Of a stretch of DNA of 64,000 nt, positions 24,755-35,169 are shown in pieces. Every line of letters starts with the position of its first letter. Position 1 is the stretch's first letter. Position numbers and translations under genes: made by a program. The notes beneath the pieces were generated by a model. It was not told the DNA's origin. It made no database searches and saw only the letters and a program-made list of their open reading frames with translations. Where the stretch lies: positions 12,713,296 to 12,777,295 of the forward strand of contig OX637292.1 of the NCBI GenBank assembly GCA_951799445.1, in the 5' to 3' direction. The stretch comes from Pseudisothecium myosuroides (Eukaryota; Streptophyta; Bryopsida; Hypnales; Lembophyllaceae).

Positions 24755-24910
24755 CCTCAGAAGATGATCGCCAATTACGTGACCTCTAGCAACGCAGTGA
24801 AGCGACAGCTACTAAAAATCCCGTCAAACAGGTTCGCATCAGAATAAAGCGGCAGTATTTTAGGGTTTCAAGTATTGAACTCAAAAATAGGATCGCTTCA
24901 AAAAGAATTT
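24640..24910 (-). repeat. Leader segment of protease gene, tandem copy 1
   Basis: Collinear with 25,060-25,330, about 420 bp apart in the same orientation; shared blocks include CCTCAGAAGA and the minus-strand CCTAATCAGGTG donor. This copy contains the intact ATG and 22-codon first exon (24,754-24,689) used in the model above. Confidence 0.75.
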
Positions 24911-25059
24911 TCTCTCATGGCATTACACATATCTGTGAAATCGTAACAAATAGCTACGCTACGAAAGACATTGGCTCGATCACTTTTCAACTAGACCTGC
25001 TCAATCTCCTTCACATCCGCCGTAAATGTAAGCTTCTGTCAATGCAAAGCCTACTCCAC

Positions 25060-25330
25060 TTTGGTCCAGATCCAACAAACTTAAAAATCACTTATGAAAA
25101 TCACCTGATTAGGATTTTAGTAGCACTCTTCGTGCCGGCATCGACCGTGCCAGAAAATGCCGTTCCGCATCCTCAGAAGACGATCATCGAATACTGAATT
25201 GCGAAACAAGATTCGAACCGGGAGCTAAAATTTAATTTTAAGTCGCGTCAAGCAGAATCGCGACCAGAATTAAGCGACAGCGATTCAGGGCCGGATTCTT
25301 TAGAAATTCAAATACGAGAACCGAATAAAA
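25060..25330 (-). repeat. Leader segment of protease gene, tandem copy 2
   Basis: Duplicate of 24,640-24,910. The equivalent first-exon frame starts at an ATG but reads TAC TAA before the donor, so it would be a non-coding alternative leader at best. The same CCTAATCAG/GTG donor is kept. Confidence 0.7.
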
Positions 25331-27747
25331 TAATATAAAAGATTTGTTGTCATGAAATTACACATGAGCATGCGCATGCAATTCTATGAAATCTTAGTGC
25401 GGCAAGGACGGAGCAGCAATAGCAAAATCTTAGAGCGCGAGAGTGAATCGTACCTGCAGTTTCTGAGTGCGGAAAACCTGATTGCGAAGGGCAGGGCTTC
25501 ATTGTAACGGCGTTTGGCATCTCAATTTGGAGCTTCGTTAGGGAAGACCCTCGCAGAAGGAGCTTATGAAAATCTCATCCAACTCCAATTCAGTATCATT
25601 CAGTCTGTATGCTCCATTTTATCATAAGGAAGACATAATACCAAGCAGTAGTATTTAAGGCAGATCTGTCACCATTCTACTGGACAGTCAGAAAAGTGTT
25701 AGAACTCATAATGCAACCCCTCTTTCTACATACTGTAGATTTTGCGAAAAGTACAGATTTTGACGTTTGTGATGAACTAATACATCTGGGAGTTTCAATT
25801 TTCAACTATAATCTAGTTCATATTCATCACCACTCAATTCCAACATCATTTACTGATGGCATACATTTTAAAACATAAATGGTGGGTACATGTGGGGGGA
25901 CTTGTTAAATGTATGATAATGGGCACCTCTACCTTATATTATGAACTACAATAGGTAATGTGCAAGCAAAGCCTCATTATGGGAAATAACATGCCAAGTC
26001 ACGGGAGTGGCAAAAGGTGTTATTTTTCACAATAAGTCTCTAATTGAACATTATTGGGTAGCCAAAAACGCAACGGACAAAATTTCAGCACTAGCATCCT
26101 ACATATGGCCTCATTTGTGCAAACTCCCCTTAATTTTGACTTTCTTGTATTCTAGTGATTCATTAAAACTTTGGGAGCAAATTAAAATATTCAACTCTTA
26201 AGATTATTATTCAAACTTATAGGAAGTAAAAAAAAGCACAACATGAAAAATAGTTGGATTTAAAGGATAATTGTTTTTAATAGGAAAAAATGGATTGAAA
26301 AAGTATCTTTTAGCAAAAAATATAATGTCTTAGAAAAAATTGAATAATGCTAAAGTATTGGATGGTTGGATCTTGGTCAACTATGCTCAATCACGGATAT
26401 GAAAGAAGGGCATCATAATGCTATTAAAAATAACACACATGTACATGTTACTTTCTCCAATGTACCAATAGTAAACACATAAGAATGGGGGATGTTGTTA
26501 GAGCCTTATGTGATTTCAATTTCAAAATCCATAATTTATTCTATGAACATCAAAAAATATGAATTGACTTCTCTTAGATACCAACACCATTTATCTTTTA
26601 AAGAAAAATTTACTCAAAAATATTTTGACAAACTAATAAAAAAAATCAAAATTGCAAATCAAGTGGTAAATGGTCCCTTAATGGACCTCCTACCTTATCC
26701 ATCTCAAGAGTGTTATGGTGCCATTAGAGAAGCAGATAATAAAAAAATTGACTTCGGTTTGGAAATGAAGTGCTTCATTCACATTAAGTAGTTGAGGACT
26801 AATGATTGGGAAAACTAGAGGCTAGTTCAAAGTTAGCCAACGGAAGTGGGAAAAAAACAGTTCTATTTCTTAAAACAAAAGAAGCAAAACCGGAGGGAAA
26901 TTGGTAGTGTCAGAAATCAACCAATGCCCCCTAAAAGTTAGAAGATATTTCACCCGCCTTTTTTCAACACTTGGCAGATTTGAGTTTCTACAAGATAATA
27001 TTCATTGGCTAATACTTAGGCAAGGCAAGGGTCATGTTTGGATATCAACTTTGTGGAACAAGATATCGAACTAGGGGATTCAACAACTTGAGTGGTTTTA
27101 AGGAACTTGGATAATAGGACAAAATGCACAATAAAGATGCTTGTAAAATTCCAAGATTTTGATATGCAACATCTCTAATGCATTCAATTCATGTTGTGAC
27201 AGTCTATTTGAGCTCTTGCAAAAATCCTCCTCAGAATGTCAACTTGAATCTCCAGCCCTTTGAAAACGAAACAAAGAGACCAAAATTAGATTACATTTTT
27301 GTTGGTAGAAATTTGAATAGGTAATAAAGTGACTTTTTTTTTTCAATTCTTTCATAGGACCTGCACATATAATATTCTTCATTGATTCTAATGATATGAA
27401 TATGGCTTCAATTGAATTATAATTTTTAAATTGTGACAAGTTACAATGGTTGTTTTCAAATAATGAATCCTTTTTCCTTTTTCCTTAAAGTCAATTGCAC
27501 ATTGTGTCCCAAAGTCCATAAGCATTTATCCTGTAAGCATTCTATTTGTATACCAATCTGGTACCTTGCAGGGGCATCAAAAGAATCATTTGAAGAAGGT
27601 AAAAATTTTGATTCCTAAACTCTTTTGATTTTGACATGCAAACTTTTCATCACTATTCTCAACTTCATCTTGGATGAGTTGGGAGGATCCTTGGCATTCA
27701 AATGATGAAGGGCAATGTCAAATTCAATTCTTGCCAAGGATGAGACA
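25331..27747. other. Gene-free stretch, probably includes the protease promoter
   Basis: 25,331-25,600 is less AT-rich and may hold the promoter of the minus-strand protease. From there to the TTAA target at 27,748 I see only short low-complexity frames, including a 99-codon Lys/Ile-rich one at 26,492 that I do not believe. Confidence 0.4.
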
Positions 27748-27751
27748 TTAA

Positions 27752-28690
27752 CCCCTAAAGGTCTGAGACTATATTTTCACCAAAACCGCTCCAAAACTGC
27801 CATTTCTAATACAAGTATCAAATTTTATAAAAAAAACATTTTTGGACACATGTAACCGTAAGATCTTATAGAACACTAGTTTGAGAAGATGTGGAAAAAA
27901 TTTCAGAATTTTCCATCATGCGGATTGGAAGATATTAGCGTTTGAATTGACAAAAAACCTTTTTTTGTCCCTGCGAAAATCCAGGCAGCTGCACTTCACA
28001 AGGTCACATTTGTATGAAAAAATGCCCAAAATGGTGGTTACTCTTTGGATTCATTCTTCTAGGCAAGTTGGCTACATGCTTGAAAATTTTCAGATCATTT
28101 GGAATTGCACAACATATAGGAAAAAAATATTAAGTAGAAAGAAGTAGAGAATGATTCAAAACACTAAATTGTTAAGAATTTATTTATGGAATTGAAAAAT
28201 GCCAATCCCAACGGTTGTAATGTTGTAATAAATAATCTACATCCAGTGTTTTTATTTTTTGCAAAAATATTGGAAATTGAGTGAAATAAAGGACTTCAAA
28301 GTTTATTTTAGAGTAGAGATTCCATAACTACCCTCAAACTAAGAATCCTCATAACTTTTGACTCATTAATCCAAATGGAATGATTTAAAGCTTTCCAAGT
28401 ACATATAAATCTAAAGAACCAATTTCAAATTTTTATTTTAAAAAAAAAATGATTTATAAAGAATTTTTTGAGCTGCCCGGGCTGCCCGCCACGCACCAAA
28501 AATTACATATCATACAATAACTTCTTAACCATGTAGTCAAAAGTTATGAAAATTGTTGGGCCTTAAAGATACTCCTCGGGCACATCTTGTGTGAAAATTT
28601 CAAAGAGAAAAAAAAAAAAAAAAACTCCACTCGTAGTGAGCTGCCCAAAATCGCTATGTTGTCAAAAAACGGTGTTTGGACCTTTAGGGG
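27752..28690. mobile_element. TTAA-flanked inverted-repeat element, copy A (939 bp)
   Basis: TTAA occurs on both sides (27,748-27,751; 28,691-28,694). The ends are CCCCTAAAGGTC and its exact inverse GACCTTTAGGGG. The body aligns with copy B (46,382-47,302) along its length, for example GGACACATGTAACCGTA, TTGGAAGATATTAGCGTTTG and CAATTTCAAATTTTTATTTT. No coding region; short frames are not conserved between copies. TTAA duplication with ends starting CCC is the piggyBac pattern, which I understand to be rare or unreported in land plants. A Harbinger-like reading (TTA/TAA target) cannot be excluded from two copies. Confidence 0.8.
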
Positions 28691-29169
28691 TTAAATAGTA
28701 CTTTTAGTTTGAAATTGGTTTTTTATTACATTAAAATACAAGAATCTAACAATTTAGCCAATGCCAATTTCAGTTTGGAGGAAATTGTTCGGTGAGAAAT
28801 TGATATTGTAGGAAATAAACCAGTACTTTTTGTGATTGCAAGGATGCAGCCAGTAAGGGACCACTGGAAAAACTCTGGTCCAATGGAAATGGTCCATGTG
28901 TTCAAAAAAACAAAAACAGAAAAACCCGGTCCATTTTCGTGGAGGGACTGGGAAATCAGCTAGAGGACACTGGTACACTGTTGAGGACAGTCACTCCATT
29001 GGTACCGGTACTAACGTACTGACATTGCATGCTGCCGTATCTGATATGTACCAAAGTGAAAGATATCCTGTCCTTGGTTCTCCCACCCCCAAAATGACCA
29101 TGTCCCCCAATCTTGTCCTTCACGGATGGGCCCTTATTTGGAGGGGCCTCACTCAGTTCCCAAGCCTAA

Positions 29170-29380
29170 TTATTTCACGGAATGCCCGAGGGTGTTACCC
29201 GGCGTAAATCACGAGCATCACGAGTAGAAAACGATGAAAATCGGGGATGAAAAATTGAAGTCGGATGAGAAATCCGTAGTGTCCGATTACGTAGGAAAAC
29301 TCACGCAGTCGGGCATTACGTTGCGGGAGCCTCCCAGGAAATGAATGGGCAATTTCTTGGGAGTGGTTTACGTTCCCTAA
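29170..29380 (+). repeat. Dispersed repeat with internal stem, copy 1
   Basis: Related to 34,850-35,050. Both hold an internal inverted pair around the word GGGCATTAC (here GTCCGATTAC ... GTCGGGCATTAC) and end in TTGGGAGTGGTTTA-like sequence. Non-coding; class unknown. Confidence 0.6.
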
Positions 29381-30739
29381 AAAGTGGACATAATCCATAC
29401 TTTCAAGGCTCCTTCCCAACTCCAAATTCAAACGAATTGATCTAAAAAAATTTGTTTTGAGATTGTATGATAGTAAGGTAGGAATACCATAAACCGTTAA
29501 AATAAACATTTCAATTGGTAGGATGTTGGGAATTCTTTGAGAAATTGAGCTCAATGTAAGCAAAAATGAGGAAGAATGCAAAAAAGAAAAATGAATATTT
29601 TATTCAATATAAATATGGATTCTTCATTTGGCCCATGTTCCTGTCTCATAGCTTCACCTAAAAAGGTTACCTTTGGAGCTTGTTCCTAATCAAGTATTAG
29701 CCATCATAGGTGAGCAAATTGGATCTTTTGTGAATCAACAGTAAAACTAACTATTATCCCTTTTAGGACCCCCCCCCCTACTCTGCCATTGGAGGGGGGA
29801 TCACTGTTATTGGTATTCCTACTTTATAATCATCAAAAGTTGATTGAGTGTATACCTTGTATATTATTAAATTTCAAACTAAATATTTGATTAATTATAT
29901 ATTTTGTATATTATTAAATACTCAAACTAATTATATTGAGATCACTTTCAGTAAAATCATAGTAAAAAATTATAAATCCCCCAAAATATGTATTTCGTCG
30001 ATTTATATAGGGCATTTTCTCTATTTTTCCATTGTCATGGGTCTAATGTTCAGTTATTTTCAGTGAATGTTAACTTCTTAATGATGATCATCATCTAAAC
30101 CTTTTTAGAGTAGTATCAATAACTTCAAAGTCTTTCAATGTATTTTCTACTTTGTCAAAATATGTGAAATAAAAAAATTAGTTAGATATTTCAAAAATGG
30201 AAACATATGTATAGATAGTGTACAACATTGTGGTATAAAGAAAACTTCCATGTCACTTCGTATTCAGAAATGTGGTTGTAGATCCTCATTTTCAAACTTC
30301 AATGAAATCCTCATTTTAAGGAATTTTTCAAAATTTCCAAGTGGAGTTTAAAGTGCACTTTAAAAGCTTCATTTCATTAATGTTGCTCAAAAGCCAAAGA
30401 AATCATTTTGAATGTCGAAATCAAGCTTTAAGGAAAAAAGCTCTAAATATTGGAACTCATTGTATAGTGTACCATGTTTATGATTAACTGCCCCATATAT
30501 AAAATAAAATAAACAAATAAAATGTCTTGAACTTAAGACATTAATGTGGATATGATAGTATCAAAAAAGTTGCACAAAAAAATCAGATGACAATCATCTA
30601 TTCTTCAATAAGTACATGATAACTTGTTCGAGGACACAGAACATTGTCATCATCCTTCTAGGGTTAAGGAGCTATGCGTAAGGTAGTCTGCTCTAAAAGC
30701 ATTTGTCTTCTTCAACCCCCCCCAATAATTAGCTCTGGA

Positions 30740-31030
30740 ATGGATATGAAGTGGTCCTTACATCAACCGCTTTTAGCCATAGAGTGGATCAAGGAAAAAG
30801 TGTTATTTATTGCAAAAAACAATCATTTTCCTTGGTTTCCTCACATCTCTATACAAGTTGTAAGTGGACAAATTTTGGGAGACCTATGGTCACAAATAGC
30901 CTACGGTACAAATTTTTGAAAATTCATAAGTAATTCAATAATGCTTAGAAAAATACGAAACCAATTGTGTCACATTTTGCATCTATTTTTCTTTCTCTGA
31001 AAAATGAGCTATAAGTTTTCCATCCACATT
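30740..31030 (+). repeat. Dispersed repeat, copy 2 (partner at 14,930-15,240)
   Basis: Collinear with 14,930-15,240 in the same orientation; see that entry for shared blocks. Non-coding. Confidence 0.65.
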
Positions 31031-31312
31031 AGAGCAGAGTACCTTACATAGGATTTGTTTCTGTCTTGAAGGTCACTGATTTTCAACGATGTACGGAGTA
31101 TAAAATTTTCAATTTTTTAGTTCGCACGGCCAAGAATCCATGGAAGCTCCGGAATATTATCTTATGCATTGATTTTTGTAGCCCGACCCCAAACCCGAGG
31201 GAAGTGGATCCAACATGATAAACCTTCCTGCAATGAGACAGTTGCGTGTCGAATAAAGAACGGAATTAGTGTGCAAAAGTACGTGCAAGTATAAAATCAA
31301 TGCAAAGAAGAG

Positions 31313-31439
31313 ATGGACACTGCTGCTGTAGATGGGTCGGTCTTCTACCAGCAGTCCAGCACCTCCTATGCAGGCACAAAATTCCAGAACCAGATTCCCA
31401 AAGGCCTTGAGCTGGAAGTCTGGAACGTTCTCACGAGGT
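31313..31439 (+). CDS. Possible isolated coding exon, unknown
   Basis: An ATG in good context (GAAGAGATGG) opens a 42-codon frame with ordinary codon use and peptide character (MDTAAVDGSVFYQQ ... KGLELEVWNVLTR), ending at a donor-like AG/GTACCG at 31,439. I found no partner exon downstream. The opposite strand is also open here (31,447-31,157), so direction is not certain. It may be a gene fragment carried by a transposon, or the 3' region of the neighbouring minus-strand gene. I do not recognise the peptide. Confidence 0.3.
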
Positions 31440-31954
31440 ACCGACACCTAAAATATAGTTACTCGTTGAATCGGCAGTTAGGACCCACAGGAATATGGTT
31501 ACTTGCAACAGTTGCGAGTGTATCGCCTTTAAAACAAAGAGTTTGCAGAAAATTAAGTTTGCACTATGCCAATCAAGAATTTGTCTTTGACGAGATCAAT
31601 AATTCATACGAACATAGCACAATCGTTAAGACCCACATTAAATACAATATAGTGAATCACAATCATTATTGACAAGGAGGTATTAAACTGAGATATCTTC
31701 AGAACATAAGGCCAAAATCGTTCTGAATAGCCGGTGAATTGACTTTCAAAGTTTACTGAGCATTACTCCGTACATGTTTACAGGAACGAATCACCAAGCA
31801 AGAGAAATTACAGTGTCCCGCATCTTCCTCTACCTTCCTACCCCAACCTCCTCATACCTCATACTCGATACATCAGTTCAAACACTTATTTCCCACGGAC
31901 TAGACATTGCATTACAAAATCAAACACTCATCTTTCCCGACCTAACGCTCTCCT

Positions 31955-33848
31955 CTAGACAACAGAAATCCACGGTGAAATTTTGCCCTGGGTGGTTTGC
32001 TTGAAAGCCTGTTCAGACCCAGGTAAGCTGGCACTTGGAGCATGCATTTTCACATCCCTGCATGGATGCAGTATTCAGTCAGTTCTTTGACTTGAACAAT
32101 GCAGAGGTTAGGTTCAGAATCATTGAGACTCCACAATATATACACAGAGTCAATTGCAATGACACACATATTGGAAAGAGTAGTAACAGAGTGATCAAGA
32201 AGAAAGCGAGGAAATATGGTGCACACCTGAAGAGCCCTGAAGCTGCTTCGAAGTTGGCATGTGAACCCAAAGTCTTGCTCTGCAGAACGATATCAAAGAT
32301 GACATCAACTCAGTCCCAAGCATCCATCAAGCACGTGGTAGGAAATTGTTTTAGGAAAACGAAAACGAAAATGAAAATTTCTCCCTGTAGACAGTTGAAA
32401 ATTACGATACTTGAACGTATGACACTCGTTTGCCACATCTTAAAAGAACAGGTCAAAATGAACTGCAATATACCTGTCCAAGTGATGTGGCAGCATGAAA
32501 CATGCTTGCAAGAAGTTGACGGTAATCTCCTGGGAAACTCTCATTGAAATACTCATTGTCAGATACAGACACGGGAGCCTTCTTGTCAGCCTCCTTCACC
32601 ATAGTTGCTTCTTGGACAGTTTTGTTGAGACTTTCTGGATGTACAGTGCTTTCAAGAGGTAGGGATTGCAGGTAGGGATCGCTACCGTCAGACGTATGTA
32701 CACAGTCACACGACCTCTCTTCCTTCATACAATATGTACAGTCTTTCCACATAGGGATGGCAAAGTCCTTATCGGTAGGAGCGCCAGACACTTCGCTAGA
32801 TCCTACTTCTGGAACCGGTTTCTCCCCTAAATCGGACGTCACATCAGCCCTGGAACACAACACAATGTGTCAAATACGACAGACTTGATAGTCTCCGAAC
32901 GAGCAAGAGAAAACGCGTACATGTAGAAGAGGAACAGGAGCAAACCCTATACCTCGCTTTCACAGGTTCGCTCTTCTTGTGCTTGTTGCTCTCCTGCTTC
33001 TTGGCACGCACCTGAGACTTGGATGATGCCTTACTCTTCTGCCGCAATTGTTTCTGATGACTACGTCGTGATAGGAAAGCAGGAGCGCGTTTATGCCCAA
33101 CGGTATGCGATACTAAAGTGCATATCGGTTCCTTCACATCCGGATGCCATGTCACATGTTGCTTTGGACGCGACCCCAACCCTGCTTTCTCACATCCACC
33201 CCGTAAGGACGACCTCGGCAGCTTCAACGAATTCTGCACAAATAAACAGAGTATACGCGGTAATGTTAGGTCAACCGGTTGTGGTCCTCCATAATCGACA
33301 ATTACAACTGTACCCAGAGCTATGCATGTGTTCGTAGATCTTACGAAGTGACCTACATCACAAGGTTATTAAAACGCATCTCTGTAATAAGAAAACGGGA
33401 AGAGACATACCGACGGCGCTTTCTCCAAGGTTGCCAAGTTTGATGTGTCCGACGTTTTGACAGTGCAATCGCCGACATCCTCGCCATCGTCACGAAACGA
33501 GGACGATCTACGTCCAGACTCCGAATTCGAGGCACCTCTCTCCTTCTTCGATGCCCTCCTCTTTGTATTTTTGGGAGGTGAGGGTTTGGAAATCAAACCA
33601 AGATGCACGTAGCTGCTCCCATCAGCCCCGTGTTCACATTTCCGCACCGACTCCGTGCGCGATACCGGAAGCAGGACTCGAAGGTGTCCGTGCTTCAAGC
33701 TCTTCAAGTTGTGTAAGTCCGTGTCACAGTCAAAGCACAAGGCTATCCCACAGTGCTCGCACCATAGCAGGTTGCTGGCATCCTCCTCTCGTCCAACGCC
33801 GCAGCTCCGACCTCCTTTGAGGCAAGTCGATATGTCATTAATGGACAT
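31955..33848 (-). CDS. B-box-like zinc-finger protein, five coding exons, 416 aa
   Basis: Exons: 33,848-33,411; 33,233-32,953; 32,849-32,474; 32,279-32,227; 32,057-31,955. Every junction has GT/AG sites and matching phase (0, 2, 0, 2), and the total is 417 codons including TAG, which makes chance unlikely. The ATG lies directly after an acceptor (TTTCTCCAG), so a 5' untranslated intron (34,139-33,849) is expected. Residues ~9-58 form a B-box-like finger: C9, C16, WCEHCG (C30, C33), ALCFDCDTDLH (C38, C41, D42, H46) and KHGHLRV (H53, H55). After it come a Lys/Arg/Ser-rich, probably nuclear, linker with KNTKRRASKKERG and KQESNKHKKSE, then a Cys-rich patch WKDCTYCMKEERSCDC. No CCT domain was seen. 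Plant B-box proteins are mostly transcriptional regulators; the family beyond the finger is not recognised. Confidence 0.8.
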
Positions 33849-34138
33849 CTGGAGAAACCACCACCACACTCCCAAACCGTAAGCACCAATGCAAATACCA
33901 CCAAACTCCCAAACCCCAACCCAACCCAACATAACCTCCCAAAACTCAGATCTACATCGCAAACAACGGACACTCAAACTTCACAAACACAAGACTCACC
34001 CTAACACTCAAACTTCACAAACAAGACTCCACCACACATAACCCAAATTCCGCATATTGCCCGCGCCAAAACCAAGACATCCCCCAAATGCAACGAAATG
34101 CTCAGAAACGGAACCCGAAAGCTTTCCATAATCACTAA

Positions 34139-34300
34139 CCTCAGATCTGAACCACAAGGAGAATAAGAAGCACCGTTGAGGAGAAGAACAGAGAGCACGA
34201 CTCCGCAACAAACACAACAAACCGCAACACTTATAAACACGTCGATTCACACCAAAAACGCTATATAGAACATGAGGCCGCCATCTTTGCTGCAACAAAA
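34139..34300 (-). promoter_or_regulatory. Likely promoter and 5' leader of the B-box gene
   Basis: On the minus strand a TATA element (CTATATAG, 34,268-34,261) precedes a pyrimidine-rich leader. The leader ends in a good donor (GATCTGAG/GTTAGTG at 34,140), which fits the acceptor just before the ATG at 33,848. The start site is inferred to be around 34,230. Confidence 0.55.
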
Positions 34301-34849
34301 AACCCTATTCACCACACAAAACTCTGAACTACGAAACTCTACGAAGCGGCAATCACGACGGTGAAGACGAAGCGAGTGAAAGAGAAGAGAGACACAGAGA
34401 GAGCAGCCCCGTTTTATCAAACAAAACCCTTTTCCCGGCTATGGCGACGAGCATCATCCTCAGTCAGCCCTCCGTCACAGAGAAGATAACAATCTAAAGT
34501 AAAAGTAGATTTCGGTAAAAAGTAGATTTCGGAACGATACTCGTCCTTTTCCTAGATTCCGGACTCGAGCAAGATCTTTTGAAGGAGAATTGATGATGTG
34601 GCGACGGACCTGTGTTAAATCCGACGTGGAATCTGACTTGGAGGGAGTGGATTGGTCGGTAAGGGTGACGGGGCACATGGGCAGAGACTGGTGGCAGAAA
34701 GTCTGACTGTCTGATGTGGAAATAGGAGGCCTATCTCTTTGGCTTTTTGGTCGACGAATGAGAGCGTTCGTTCAATTATTTTTGGGCCTGGCTTTTCATT
34801 CAAAAAATCAGCTTTTGTCATTGAGGGGGGTTAGATTAAATCCTTGCAA

Positions 34850-35050
34850 ACCTAACCTAAGGGCCATTGTCCGTCGTAAACTACGGCAAGAAATCAACAA
34901 AATTGGATGACAATGTGTTGGGATGAGAATTTGATGGATGTAAAATCCGTAATGCCCAATTACAAAGACAAACTCACAAAATTGGGCATTACAACGCAAA
35001 AATCACCCAAGAAGTAAGCAGAGCATTTTCTGCGAGTGGTTTAGTACAAA
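34850..35050 (+). repeat. Dispersed repeat with internal stem, copy 2
   Basis: Related to 29,170-29,380. The internal stem is clearer here: AATGCCCAATT at ~34,952 pairs with AATTGGGCATT at ~34,979 around an 18-base loop. Just downstream (35,051-35,165) a short direct repeat holds TTTTCAAGAGTTTA and TGTCCCCGGT twice. Confidence 0.6.
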
Positions 35051-35169
35051 TATTTTCAAGAGTTTACTAGAGTAAATTGTAAAGGTTGTCCCCGGTAGAT
35101 TTGACATTTCATTGGGTGCATTATAAATGTTTTCAAGAGTTTATTGTAAAGGGTGTCCCCGGTTGTAAT

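Larger units (their letters stand above)
28695..31312. other. Gene-free repeat-rich stretch
   Basis: Contains the dispersed repeats at 29,170-29,380 and 30,740-31,030. A run of nine C at ~29,768 is followed by TACTCTGCCATTGG, which resembles the left end of the C/G-run element at 56,002. A second C run lies at ~30,716. No gene. Confidence 0.45.

Noticed and set aside
27881..28147. 88-codon frame, similar to one at 46,472
   Set aside because: Both fall in the TTAA element copies; the frame is not preserved between copies.
29195..29581. 128-codon minus frame
   Set aside because: Lies in a dispersed repeat; part of it resembles the translation of the related repeat at 34,850, so similarity is from the repeat, not a gene.
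32035..32547. 170-codon + frame
   Set aside because: Overlaps three minus-strand exons of the B-box gene whose splice phases all agree; no domain.
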